IMG/VR virus record: IMGVR_UViG_3300010430_000146
Coordinates: 1-42,157 of that record
Source: a virus
Reading direction: 5' to 3' (one strand)
Length of the DNA: 42,157 nt
Positions 25,188 through 32,858 of the stretch are shown here, piece by piece (the first letter of the stretch is position 1; each line of letters begins with the position of its first letter). The notes under the pieces were generated by a model. That model was not told the origin of the DNA. It worked only from the letters and a program-made list of their open reading frames with translations, and made no database searches. The position numbers and the translations under genes were made by a program.

Positions 25188-26169
25188 CGGGCACCTCCTG
25201 TTTCAGACCTTTGCTGTAATCGATCTCACCGAACCCGGAATGCCGGGGGCGCTCCGGGAAAGGCTCAGGAGGTGACCACTCGTTTTCGAATTCGCAGGAT
25301 GGCCCGAAGAAGCGCTGGGCCTGCATGACGTACTCTGTGTTGGCTTTGCCGGTGGACTGACAAAATCTCGCGTAGCGGATAACGCCCGCCAAGATCACGG
25401 CAGGATCATGGCCATCCTTGGTTCGAGCCTTCCAAGCCTTGAAGGCCTGGCGCTTCGGATTGCTTCCCGGGCGTTTTGGATATTTCCCCCAGGCAAGTTC
25501 GAACTCCTGAGGATATGCCTGCTTTTTCTCAGCGTCGTCACCCGCCAATGACTCATCCCGATTCGGCGCATCGCTTGCCGATGTGCCATGTGTGTTTATG
25601 GGTTCAGGATTCAGAGAATCAGGATTCAGAGAATCAGGGCGATTTCTACCGTTATGACTTTGTGGGTCTACCGTAGATTCACCGTAGGTCTCCGGTAGGT
25701 CTACAGTAGGTTTACCGTTATCGTTCGGTAGTTCTTTGTCCTGTCCACGGTGATCATCAGTCGGTGCGGCGGTAGGTTTACCTGTGGCGCCCTTCCCTTT
25801 AACGGGCTCTCGGGCCGCCTTCTTCGGGTTGCCCACCGTGTCGTAACCGGCCTTTCCCGGTAGTTCGCTGCGCTTCTCCGAATGGTGAGGCGACTGGTGC
25901 TCGGCAAACTTCGTGATCAGGATGACTTTCACGCCCTCGTATTCGTAACGCTCCAGTAGGCCGAGGGCGCAAAGCTCCTGCAGGCCTGCTTCAACGTTCA
26001 CGTTGTCGCAAGGGAACAGCTCCATCTTGATGCGCTTCGGGCGATCCTCGAGGCGTCCCTCACGATCCGCCAGCATCCACAGCCCGATGAAAAGCAGTCG
26101 GTGCTCGAAAGCCAGGTCAACCAAATCTTCATTCTTCCAGAAGCCCGGTTTGATGTTGCGCGCTCGCAT
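25168..26169 (-). CDS. Phage replication initiator (lambda O-like)
   Basis: 333 residues. The N-terminal 100 residues look like a winged helix (ARNIKPGFWKNEDLVDLAFEHR, LLERYEYEGVKVILITKFAEHQ), common in phage replication initiators. A low-complexity hydrophilic middle (130-220) corresponds to DNA full of short repeats. The C-terminal domain has AWGKYPKRPGSNPKRQAFKAW and FFGPSCEFENEW, as in DnaT/O-like proteins. The initiator would bind the iterons inside its own gene, as lambda O does. It shares TAATG with the Rha gene upstream. Confidence 0.75.
   Translation of the reverse strand: MRARNIKPGFWKNEDLVDLAFEHRLLFIGLWMLADREGRLEDRPKRIKMELFPCDNVNVEAGLQELCALGLLERYEYEGVKVILITKFAEHQSPHHSEKRSELPGKAGYDTVGNPKKAAREPVKGKGATGKPTAAPTDDHRGQDKELPNDNGKPTVDLPETYGESTVDPQSHNGRNRPDSLNPDSLNPEPINTHGTSASDAPNRDESLAGDDAEKKQAYPQEFELAWGKYPKRPGSNPKRQAFKAWKARTKDGHDPAVILAGVIRYARFCQSTGKANTEYVMQAQRFFGPSCEFENEWSPPEPFPERPRHSGFGEIDYSKGLKQEVPDGVANF
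25606..25635 (-). repeat. Two tandem 15-bp repeats, each a short dyad
   Basis: AGGATTCAGAGAATC occurs twice without a gap. Each unit contains GATTC-AGA-GAATC, an inverted repeat. It encodes the repeat PDSLN in the middle of the initiator. Located beside the 11-bp iterons, it may be part of the origin. Confidence 0.65.
25647..25734 (-). repeat. 11-bp iteron array, candidate phage replication origin
   Basis: Eight units of 11 bp in exact phase, consensus TACCGTAGGTC on the plus strand; the core GTAG, GTTA or GTGG falls at 25651, 25662, 25673, 25684, 25695, 25706, 25717 and 25728. A ninth matching unit lies four periods further on (GTAGG at 25772). One helical turn per unit places all cores on one DNA face. 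The period is not a multiple of three, so it is not caused by protein repeats. Lambda has its origin iterons inside gene O in the same way. Confidence 0.65.
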
Positions 26170-26915
26170 TACGCGGCCTCCGAATTTTGTTCAAACAGCA
26201 GGTGTGTGTATTTCCCATCCCAGTCCCGGCGCATTTCGAGTTTGCCCTGTTCGTACTGGGAATAGAGCCACGCAGCGCCTTTCTGAGTAAGAATCACTTT
26301 CTCGCAGGGGCGATCATCACGGTTCAAGGTGCGGCGTTCGGTAAAAAGCCTGTCTCGATAAGGCGCCGCGCTCCGGTACCCATGACGAGTTTTCAGGAGC
26401 CTTTTGCGCTCAACCAGGAGGGGCTGAACCCGGTTCAGGTTGACGCCGTTTAGCATCCGGCAGAACTCAACCGGCGTTAGCCCGGCCCTCAGATTGGCCG
26501 CCAGATCGTTGCACACCTCATTCAGGCGGCTGGCTTCCTGTCGGTAGTGGTTGACCTGAGAGTTGAGGTCCTCGATAACTACCCGAGCATGTGGGCTGAG
26601 GTTTTCCAGCCATGCGGGCATGGAACGCTGCTGCTCCAGCTCGTGCAGGCGCTTAATTACCTTGTGCCTGAGCGGGATGCTGTAGCCGGTAACCAGGGTC
26701 TCGGTTAGCTCTTTGTTCAAGTGGATGCAGGCGGTATATCCGCGGCGATCCCTTTCTTCGTGGACATGACGCAAATCTGCGTCATCTTTCAGAGCGTCCA
26801 GCATGGTCCGGATATCTCTGATGACATCACCGTGACGCTTACCGGTAAGGTCCGCAATGTCCTGGCTGCTCATGGTGAGCGGCCGGTCGTTGATTGTCGG
26901 CATAAGTTGCTGCAT
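26169..26915 (-). CDS. Rha-type phage regulatory protein
   Basis: 248 residues from ATG 26915, which has AGGAGG upstream; the longer frame from 26963 lacks this. The N-terminal half has MSSQDIADLTGKRHGDVIRDIR and ACIHLNKELTETLVTGYSI, the Rha/pRha motif set. The C-terminal half carries a coiled region and a KilA/Ant-like DNA-binding part (LTPVEFCRMLNGVNLNRVQ, ILTQKGAAWLYSQYE). Rha proteins interfere with growth of some infecting phages and regulate phage genes. It is a PR-operon gene before the O-like initiator. Confidence 0.78.
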   Translation of the reverse strand: MQQLMPTINDRPLTMSSQDIADLTGKRHGDVIRDIRTMLDALKDDADLRHVHEERDRRGYTACIHLNKELTETLVTGYSIPLRHKVIKRLHELEQQRSMPAWLENLSPHARVVIEDLNSQVNHYRQEASRLNEVCNDLAANLRAGLTPVEFCRMLNGVNLNRVQPLLVERKRLLKTRHGYRSAAPYRDRLFTERRTLNRDDRPCEKVILTQKGAAWLYSQYEQGKLEMRRDWDGKYTHLLFEQNSEAA

Positions 26916-26983
26916 ACTTCCTCCTATCTCGTCCACAGAACCCCGGTAGGCCTGCCAGCCCATGACCCGGGGTTTTGTCTTTT

Positions 26984-28189
26984 CTAGGCGGTCACTTCCG
27001 CCCGTTTCGGTGCCAACACTTCCCTGACTCCGTTATGGTCAGCAGGGCTCACCACTCCATTTACTTCCAACTCATCCATGAGATGGCTCGCCCGGTTGTA
27101 CCCAATCTTGAAAACGCGCTGGATTCTGCTGATCGATGCTCGCCGGGATTCGGTAACGAGCTGCACGGCTTCGAAGTACAGCGGGTCAGCGCCCTCCCCA
27201 TGCACAGGCATGACGGCCGATGTGTCCGGCCCGGATGCCATATCCACTCCGATCACCAAGGGGTCATCCTCAACAATCGCAGACCGATCCTCGCCGCCCA
27301 GCGCTTCCAACAACGCCGGAATCATTCGCTCCAGCTCCAGAGTCATCAGGCAGAACCCGGCGTCGAACTTCGCCAAAGCGTCGTCGGCATCAACGTCATC
27401 CAGCTGGTCTTTCAGCGTGTCGCCAAACTTCACGCGGGTGATCGCCAGGGTTTCATCCAGGCAGAAGGAAACGTTGTCATCCCAGGTCAGGGCCACTTTG
27501 GTGACCTGCATCCCGGCTTCCAGGTGGTTTCGTACTTCGTCGGCCTTCAGGTCCAGGCCGCGGGCAATCACCTTGCCGCCGTCTTCTGAGGGGTCAGCCA
27601 TCCAGCAGTCGGCGCCAAGTACCGCCACATCGGGCAGATCAATGGTTTCGTTAATCCAGCCGGTAAAAGTGAAAGCCGGGGCTTGCTCAACAACAGGCGG
27701 GCGCACAGGCAGAGAGCCGAGCGACTTGCGCAGCGTGCTGGCGAAATCTTCCGCCGCTTTGGCGCTACCGGCGTCAACGATCAGGTAACCATTTCTCGCG
27801 GACAGGTAGCCGTAGGTCTTGCGGTTACGCGGGAATGCCTGGGGCAACATTTCCAGAATCACCTGTTCCCGGATCTCGTCTTTCTCTTTCCGGCGCACCT
27901 TCCGGCCCTGCTCGATCTCGATGGCTTCGGCGCGCTCTTCAACGAATTCCTTGACCACCGGGCCTGGCAAAATCTTCTCCTGGTGCTGAAGACAGATCAG
28001 CAGATCACCATTGGCGGCGTGCACCAGCTGTTCACTGTGCTTGCCCAGCGGCGTACACCAGCCGCGGCGGTTCTGCTCTTGTGGACCACACGGCTTGAAG
28101 GCATCCGCCTGCAGTTTTTCCTCCAGCAGCTCGGCGGTGATCTCGATTGGCCGGGTGAAACGGAACATTCGGATATTTCTGAAAAACAT
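26984..28189 (-). CDS. rdgC: RdgC domain fused to FtsK-gamma DNA-binding domain
   Basis: 401 residues. Residues 1-310 align along the whole RdgC family, including KPCGPQEQNRRGW, QHQEKILPGPVVK, FASTLRKSLGSLPV and FDAGFCLMTLELE. RdgC forms rings on DNA and limits RecA. From 335 the chain becomes an FtsK gamma winged helix: DPLYFEAVQLVTESRRASIS, FKIGYNRASHLMDELE, HNGVREVLAP. This domain reads KOPS (GGGNAGGG) in FtsK. The linker is acidic/glycine rich. Usual RdgC proteins are about 300 residues and lack this tail. Frame and spacing are intact, so the fusion is not a frameshift artefact. It is in the early leftward operon. Confidence 0.85.
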   Translation of the reverse strand: MFFRNIRMFRFTRPIEITAELLEEKLQADAFKPCGPQEQNRRGWCTPLGKHSEQLVHAANGDLLICLQHQEKILPGPVVKEFVEERAEAIEIEQGRKVRRKEKDEIREQVILEMLPQAFPRNRKTYGYLSARNGYLIVDAGSAKAAEDFASTLRKSLGSLPVRPPVVEQAPAFTFTGWINETIDLPDVAVLGADCWMADPSEDGGKVIARGLDLKADEVRNHLEAGMQVTKVALTWDDNVSFCLDETLAITRVKFGDTLKDQLDDVDADDALAKFDAGFCLMTLELERMIPALLEALGGEDRSAIVEDDPLVIGVDMASGPDTSAVMPVHGEGADPLYFEAVQLVTESRRASISRIQRVFKIGYNRASHLMDELEVNGVVSPADHNGVREVLAPKRAEVTA

Positions 28190-28278
28190 GTGATCCCCCA
28201 GTTTGTTGTTCCTCGAATCCGTAGAAAGGGCCTCAGTCAGAAGCCCTTTCCGGCTTCGCGCTCTATCGAGCGATTCAT

Positions 28279-28614
28279 TTAGGCGGTGTCAGGGCCGCGT
28301 ATACCGGTGGCGGCAACGCCAGCTGCACCCCCGGGCAGCACTTCCACTCTGGATACGGTGACCTTGGAATTGGAGCTGCCGCCCCCGATCACGTGCACCC
28401 CGCCGGGTGACCCTGGCAATCGTTCCGGTTGGATCAGGCTTTCAGTTACTTCATCCAGGCCATAAACCGGAGTAGTCACAGCGGATTGCTCCGCCGGAAC
28501 GAGCTGCAGAGCGTGTTCTTCACTCACTTCCGCAGCAGCTGGCGCTGATGCCAGTGAACACAACGCAAATACCGCAGAAGCCGATAAGAGAAGTGCAATT
28601 CTCCGTCGTGCCAT
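28279..28614 (-). CDS. Exported hypothetical protein
   Basis: 111 residues. MARRRIALLLSASAVFALCSLASAPAAA is a signal peptide with a Sec cleavage after APAAA; no lipobox. The mature part is small and disordered, with VHVIGGGSSNSK. It lies between cro and the RdgC fusion in the early operon. Function unknown; superinfection control at the envelope is one option. Confidence 0.55.
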   Translation of the reverse strand: MARRRIALLLSASAVFALCSLASAPAAAEVSEEHALQLVPAEQSAVTTPVYGLDEVTESLIQPERLPGSPGGVHVIGGGSSNSKVTVSRVEVLPGGAAGVAATGIRGPDTA

Positions 28615-28702
28615 CCGATGTACCTCGTCGTCAGTTGCCGGGCTTCAAGGCGGGCCCGGATTCGCCTCGTCGGTTTTCAACATGCAGCTTGTCATCGCTG
28701 GT

Positions 28703-28791
28703 GATGCCATTGGCATCGGTGAAATGCCCCCTTGGAAGGTTCCCGCTTTAGACGGAAAGGACATTTCCCGATGCCGGCTCCACCTGGAGCC
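28703..28791. promoter_or_regulatory. Structured leader with mutually exclusive hairpins
   Basis: GATGCC (28703-28708) can pair with GGCATC (28712-28717) in a 3-base-loop hairpin. The same GGCATC can instead pair with a second GATGCC (28770-28775) in a 14-bp stem with one bulged base (28712-28726 with 28762-28775). A separate perfect hairpin GGCTCC/GGAGCC lies at 28776-28791. Only one of the first two folds can form, as in an attenuator. It lies between cro and the exported protein gene, so in the early leftward transcript. Strand and role are inferred. Confidence 0.5.
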
Positions 28792-28864
28792 AAACCACTG
28801 GGTGTTTATCCACCCCCAAACAACCGGGTAATCCGCCAGCCCGAATTTGTTGAAATAGACTCAT
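28748..28864 (-). CDS. Possible small ORF after cro
   Basis: A 38-codon frame (MSLFQQIRAGG start) whose ATG shares one base with the cro stop (TGATG). Coupling is the only support; it runs through the structured leader element and shows no domain. It may equally be non-coding. Confidence 0.25.
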   Translation of the reverse strand: MSLFQQIRAGGLPGCLGVDKHPVVWLQVEPASGNVLSV

Positions 28865-29115
28865 CACGCTGCTTCTCCGTCACGCTTGCTCAGCGGGAGG
28901 CCGTCGGCAGGATGTGGGTAGATATCTGGACGAAGTTCATGCGGCGTCACCGCCCAATCGACACTTCTCGATACAGGTATGACAAACTCCGCAGGAACGG
29001 CATGGTCTCGATTGAGCCAGTTCCAGATGTATGGCTGCGATAGCCCTAGACTTTTCGCTAAAAGTGTTTGGCTGCCTGCAATCGAAATGGCCTTTCTCAG
29101 GGCTTTCGTACTCAT
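28864..29115 (-). CDS. cro: Cro-like repressor (YdaS-like HTH)
   Basis: 83 residues from the ATG at 29115, chosen over 29169 because GGAGG lies 8 bases upstream and the longer form would run through the operators. LAKSLGLSQPYIWNWLNR is a helix-turn-helix of the Cro/YdaS group, and the HELRPDIYPHPADGL end is typical. It is divergent from cI across a 119-base operator region. It would bind the same operators and favour lysis. Confidence 0.82.
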   Translation of the reverse strand: MSTKALRKAISIAGSQTLLAKSLGLSQPYIWNWLNRDHAVPAEFVIPVSRSVDWAVTPHELRPDIYPHPADGLPLSKRDGEAA

Positions 29116-29140
29116 CAATGCCTCCCTCCGCATCGGCACA

Positions 29141-29169
29141 ATAACAACACTAGTTGTTTTTGTTGTCAA
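29141..29169 (-). promoter_or_regulatory. PR-like promoter for cro and the leftward early operon
   Basis: On the minus strand -35 TTGACA (29169-29164), 17-base spacer and -10 TGTTAT (29146-29141). It matches the rightward promoter at 33671-33699 in both boxes and spacing. Operators cover the -10 (29143-29158) and the -35 (29165-29180), so repressor would block it. Confidence 0.7.
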
Positions 29170-29205
29170 CAGTTGTTGTTGGACGCTTTTATAACATTTG
29201 TTTTA
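29143..29205. promoter_or_regulatory. CI/Cro operators, right cluster
   Basis: Consensus AACAAC-N4-GTTGTT. O1 at 29143-29158 is perfect (AACAAC ACTA GTTGTT). O2 at 29165-29180 matches 10 of 12. O3 at 29190-29205 matches 8 of 12 and would overlap the cI promoter (TTGGAC at 29179, TTTAAA at 29202 as a weak guess). Three sites of graded strength resemble lambda OR. Confidence 0.7.
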
Positions 29206-29234
29206 AATTGGGTTTTTATGCACTTGAGGTCGCA

Positions 29235-30143
29235 ATGGCATTAGGACAGAGACTCAAAGAAGCCCGGCAAGCTGCGGGCATGTCCCAGAGCGAATTGGCT
29301 GAGGCTGTCGGAATGACGCAGGCTGCTATTGGCGCGCTCGAAATAAGAGACAGCAAGCAGTCAAGCAAAGCCTCGGAACTGGCCAGAGCACTCAACGTAA
29401 GCGTTGATTGGCTACTCACGGGCGAAGACGACTGCAGAAGCCTAGAAACCATTCAGCTCGCAAGGGTAATCCGCGATACTGCTGCCAAATATCGTCGTCC
29501 AGAAGATAAGGATCTCACTGATTTTGAGATCTATAAGCGCGTTCAAGATGAGATCTCCGCAAAGCGTGAGGACACGGCGGTCGATGCGTCAGTGAGGAGC
29601 GCTATCGGTAAGGACGAAACCGCAAGAGAAATCGTCCGAGAACTCCGCCAGCCGAAGAAAGACGAGCTTGAATTCTTCGGGCACATGGACGCTTGGGATA
29701 GCCAAACGCCATTGGATGAGGATGAAGTGGAATTGCCTCTATTCAGAGAAGTCGAGCTGGCGGCCGGTGCGGGCGCCACTCAGGTGATTGAGAATCACGG
29801 CGCAAAGCTACGTTTCGCAAAGTCCACGTTGAGCCGGGCCGGCGTTCCAGCTGAAGCCGCGGCCTGTGCCTTTGTGCGTGGCAACTCCATGGAGCCGGTC
29901 ATGCCGGATGGTACTTGTGTTGGCGTGAACACTGCCGATAAGACCATCAAGGATGGCGAGATCTACGCGATCGACCACGGTGGCATGCTTCGGGTGAAGT
30001 ATTTGCACCGCCGACCAGGTGGCGGCATCAAGATCGTGAGCCAGAATGCGAGCGAGCACCCAGTTGAAGAAGTGACTGCTGAAGAAATGGCAGCCAATGT
30101 ACGCGTGATCGGGCGTGTGTTCTGGTGGTCTGTGTTGCGTTGA
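29235..30143 (+). CDS. cI: CI-like prophage repressor, HTH plus S24 peptidase
   Basis: 302 residues from ATG 29235 (GAGG upstream). N-terminal HTH: MSQSELAEAVGMTQAAIGALE at 16-36. A linker of about 100 residues follows. The C-terminal S24/LexA-type domain has Ser218 in RGNSMEPVMPDG and Lys255 in MLRVKYLHR. The region ELAAGAGA at about 174-181 is the usual start of this domain. RecA-driven self-cleavage at DNA damage would lift repression. It binds the operators on both sides of the immunity region and keeps early promoters silent. Confidence 0.9.
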   Translation: MALGQRLKEARQAAGMSQSELAEAVGMTQAAIGALEIRDSKQSSKASELARALNVSVDWLLTGEDDCRSLETIQLARVIRDTAAKYRRPEDKDLTDFEIYKRVQDEISAKREDTAVDASVRSAIGKDETAREIVRELRQPKKDELEFFGHMDAWDSQTPLDEDEVELPLFREVELAAGAGATQVIENHGAKLRFAKSTLSRAGVPAEAAACAFVRGNSMEPVMPDGTCVGVNTADKTIKDGEIYAIDHGGMLRVKYLHRRPGGGIKIVSQNASEHPVEEVTAEEMAANVRVIGRVFWWSVLR

Positions 30144-30190
30144 CCGCAGAAGTAATGGCTTGTTTGAATCGACAATTTCGTGAATGTCAT

Positions 30191-30219
30191 CTGACAAACG
30201 CCAATTAAGCGTATAAAAT
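30191..30219 (+). promoter_or_regulatory. Promoter of the exclusion-cassette operon
   Basis: CTGACA (30191-30196, 5/6 match), 17-base spacer, TAAAAT (30214-30219, 5/6 match). No CI operator overlaps it, so it could be active in the lysogen. AAGGGGCGG precedes the ATG at 30250. Confidence 0.55.
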
Positions 30220-30249
30220 GCGTTCCAAACTATGAGGTAAGGGGCGGAA

Positions 30250-31041
30250 ATGGAGAACGTCCAGTTCGACAGGAAGAATGCGAGCCACTCTTTAGCAGAG
30301 GTCGCATTGGTTATAGCGTTTGAATCGCCACTGGCGGGAGAGCGCTTACAAAAACTGAAATTTCTACCAGCAGCCTTCAAAGATCAGTTCCCTGCAGCCT
30401 CCGAAAACAAGGAGCTCAGCCTTTCCGTGACAGATGGGCGATCTTCTACTGTTACGTCATTCAATGGTTGGACGTTAGAAAAGAAGGATTTAGAGACAGA
30501 CCTTGTAGAATGGCAGCTTATAGTCGAGAAAAACCGAATCGTCGTGAAAGGTTTTGAATATTCGACTTGGCCAGAATTTAAGAACGAACTGCTCGCTCTA
30601 TTTGAGCGCCTGTCAGAAGAGCTAGACCTGAGACACCTGCATACAAAGGAAGTGGTTATCCAGTTCGTGGATCGTTTTCACTGGATGATATCTCCCGAAG
30701 AATATCGATTGGATAAGTTTTTCAACCCTGAGAGCAGTTACCTACCGTATGCAGCGAAAAGGGGCGGCCCTCTTTGGCACTCTTTCCAGGGCTGGCTCAA
30801 GGAAGAAGAGGGCCTTCGTGTTATAGTGAACTTAAATCTTTCGACACAAACGCCCGCGGAACGGCCACACCGTACAGAGATCCTGCACTCACTTCGGGCA
30901 ATTGGTCATGAGGGATACGATGGCTTCTCAGAACTTGACAGTAAATTAATCAGTCAGATACTTGATATAGCTCACATCGACAATAAGAGTACGATGCAGG
31001 GTCTTTTGAACGAAGAAGCTTCCACGTCTATAGGGCTCTAG
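30250..31041 (+). CDS. TIGR04255-like protein, gene A of candidate exclusion cassette
   Basis: 263 residues. Short N-terminal strand (LAEVALVIAFESPL), a central beta domain with WQLIVEKNRIVVKGFEYSTW and a helical region (FKNELLALFERLSEEL) then VIQFVDRFHW match the style of TIGR04255, a sporadic family in defence loci. The C-terminal half (LRVIVNLNLS and HRTEILHSLRAIG) contains an invariant-looking H-R-T. Base composition by eye is AT-richer than the phage genes around it. Two bases separate its stop from gene B. The role is inferred from locus type. Confidence 0.6.
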   Translation: MENVQFDRKNASHSLAEVALVIAFESPLAGERLQKLKFLPAAFKDQFPAASENKELSLSVTDGRSSTVTSFNGWTLEKKDLETDLVEWQLIVEKNRIVVKGFEYSTWPEFKNELLALFERLSEELDLRHLHTKEVVIQFVDRFHWMISPEEYRLDKFFNPESSYLPYAAKRGGPLWHSFQGWLKEEEGLRVIVNLNLSTQTPAERPHRTEILHSLRAIGHEGYDGFSELDSKLISQILDIAHIDNKSTMQGLLNEEASTSIGL

Positions 31042-31043
31042 AT

Positions 31044-31655
31044 ATGCAAACTTATGCAGAGTTTCAGGCGGCTGACACCATTCTCTCTGGAATAAAAGAT
31101 GAGGAACCTATCGAAAAGAAAGCGGTTCCCGTAGGTTTTCTGGACGAAAGGTTTGGCTGCGTCGTGCAAACTCGTTGTCATAGCCCGAGCCTCAGCTTTA
31201 CCACTCTGATGGCAGACTCACCTGCGCTTGATGATCTAGAGGCTTTCATAAACAAGGTAGAGTCCTTTACCACGGTCAAGGAGATTTGGAACCTTGAGCG
31301 TGGACTGGCTCAAAACGCTGACGAAGTCGTGAGCAACCTGGCAACAATTTGTGACATCCCTATGGTAGGCCATGTTAAGCGCTTCTTGTCATTAAATTCA
31401 GACCTATGCGAAGCGGCTTGGGACGTTGCGCGGTTCGCTAGCGAATTGAGCGAAATAAAAAGCCTTCGCCTTGAAGTTTCTAAAGATATTGACTCATCTA
31501 TCGAAAGGCTTTGTCTAAATTGCTTTCTTGATTCTGACGACATGGATCTGTGGGATCAGGTTGAGGATAGAATTCTGCAGTCTGCTTTCGAAAAATGGGC
31601 GACTGTGAATAGAACCAGGATGTTTGTATCGCTATCTCATGTTGACGAACTTTGA
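31044..31655 (+). CDS. Unknown protein, gene B of candidate exclusion cassette
   Basis: 203 residues. No recognised domain; mostly helical with acidic patches (IKDEEPIEKK, WNLERGLAQNADEVVSN). No signal peptide or membrane segment. Its 3' end overlaps the HEPN-like gene by 17 bases. AT-rich like its neighbours. Always being between a TIGR04255-like gene and a HEPN-like gene would suggest a bridging or sensor part; this cannot be tested here. Confidence 0.6.
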   Translation: MQTYAEFQAADTILSGIKDEEPIEKKAVPVGFLDERFGCVVQTRCHSPSLSFTTLMADSPALDDLEAFINKVESFTTVKEIWNLERGLAQNADEVVSNLATICDIPMVGHVKRFLSLNSDLCEAAWDVARFASELSEIKSLRLEVSKDIDSSIERLCLNCFLDSDDMDLWDQVEDRILQSAFEKWATVNRTRMFVSLSHVDEL

Positions 31656-31995
31656 AGGCAAGCAGTTTTTAGATGCCGCAGAACAGATTCTTAGAATCGA
31701 GAACCTGACAGAGGAACTTGTCAGGACCTCGGTTGGACGCTTCTATTACGCAGCCTTTCTGGAAGCTAGGGAATCAGCACGGATTACGAACAACAGCGGT
31801 AGCGTCCACGAAGACGTTATCAGATATTACTCGTCTCGGAATCCCACGCTCTCAAACAGGTTGGTCTCCCTTAAACGCAAAAGGGCGAAGGCCGATTACG
31901 ACTTGTCCGACTCTGTAACGGAAAGGGATGCGCGAGATGCGAAGCGACTAGCTTACAAAATAGTATCCAGCCTAAACGAGCGTCCCAAGCGCTAA
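31639..31995 (+). CDS. HEPN-like protein, gene C of candidate exclusion cassette
   Basis: 118 residues from the ATG at 31639; a TTG at 31624 with AGGA upstream is an alternative start. SVGRFYYAAFLEARESARI and the later KRKRAKADYDLSDS are the two helix signatures of HEPN proteins. A clear Rx4-6H catalytic motif is not seen, so RNase activity is uncertain. HEPN toxins usually work with a partner that restrains them; gene A or B could do this. Last gene of the operon. Confidence 0.65.
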   Translation: MLTNFEGKQFLDAAEQILRIENLTEELVRTSVGRFYYAAFLEARESARITNNSGSVHEDVIRYYSSRNPTLSNRLVSLKRKRAKADYDLSDSVTERDARDAKRLAYKIVSSLNERPKR

Positions 31996-32171
31996 GACGC
32001 GCTTCCAGATTATCACCAATCCCAGCCGGCAATGTTCGGCGCTTCAATATTTCCTGAAAGCCACCACACGTTTGGCATTAGCCAACTCTTTTAATTTGAA
32101 TGGTTCCAAGCAGTTGCTGCATATATCCCGGAAAACAATGCATGCGCAAATGCCACACGTCGATAGAGTCG
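31996..32171. other. Intergenic gap between converging transcripts
   Basis: No gene seen. A perfect 6-bp hairpin AAGCGC/GCGCTT lies across the HEPN stop at 31987-32004 without a following T run, so it is not a standard terminator. AT-rich stretch with no clear promoter. Confidence 0.4.
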
Positions 32172-32816
32172 CTATTGAAAGATAGGCTCTCTTGGTGGAC
32201 ACGCCGACACCATCTGCCTAGAAGCCGCGTCCAAACCGGATATGTCAAACACCGAAGTTAAATCACCGCCCATCGAGATGTCCCTGTGCAATCGAACAAC
32301 CAGCTTGTCGCTTTGAAGGAGCTTGAAAAGAAACTCGTTCTCGTCCTTTGGATAAAACGTCATTCTGGGATTGCTGGAGGATATCCAAGTGCTGGTCTCC
32401 GCTTCGCCTTCACCAATTCGAATTGTTACTCGCAGTGAACTCTCGTCAACTGGAACTCCCCAAAGGACAGCTATCTCCAAAGTCCTATGTGTACATCTCA
32501 AAAAGAGTGTACGCCGGCCGTCATAGCCATAATATGAATCTCGCTCTTCTACTTCATCTAATGCCAAGATTGTAGTGACCCTATCACTAATGGGATCCAC
32601 TTTAGAGCCAACGCGCCACTGCTTTGCTGCTGCTTTAGCTTCGGCAACCTGGGCGAAATAAGAGCTTGCAGCAGTGTCAAAACACTGGAGTCGAGCTATA
32701 TCATTATCGATGTTCCGACATCGCCCAACTTCCTCAGAAAGACTGCTGGCCTGAGCATAAGTCCCTAAAGACCACACCAGCATTAGCGGCAGTACCGCGG
32801 CTCTCAGTCCTCGCAC
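32172..32816 (-). CDS. Exported VasI/TagO-like protein
   Basis: 214 residues from a GTG at 32816 with GGAGAAGG upstream. A signal peptide ends at YAQAS. VGRCRNIDNDIARLQCFDTAA is the conserved cysteine motif of VasI/TagO-type proteins, which are tied to type VI secretion or cell-envelope functions. The later part is a beta domain (LFLRCTHRTLEIAVLWGVPV). No type VI genes are near. In a prophage it may alter entry of other phages; that is a guess. Confidence 0.6.
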   Translation of the reverse strand: MRGLRAAVLPLMLVWSLGTYAQASSLSEEVGRCRNIDNDIARLQCFDTAASSYFAQVAEAKAAAKQWRVGSKVDPISDRVTTILALDEVEERDSYYGYDGRRTLFLRCTHRTLEIAVLWGVPVDESSLRVTIRIGEGEAETSTWISSSNPRMTFYPKDENEFLFKLLQSDKLVVRLHRDISMGGDLTSVFDISGLDAASRQMVSACPPREPIFQ

Positions 32817-32858
32817 AGACCTTCTCCCTTTTCTCCTTTTCAGTCTTTAAATAGTGCC

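Noticed and set aside
25600-25740. Short regular repeats that could be read as a CRISPR array
   Set aside because: Units are 11 or 15 bp with no unique spacers, and they lie inside a coding gene; no cas genes are present.
28732-29043. Plus-strand frame of about 100 codons over cro
   Set aside because: It is antisense to cro, has no ribosome site, and covers the hairpin element; judged a shadow.
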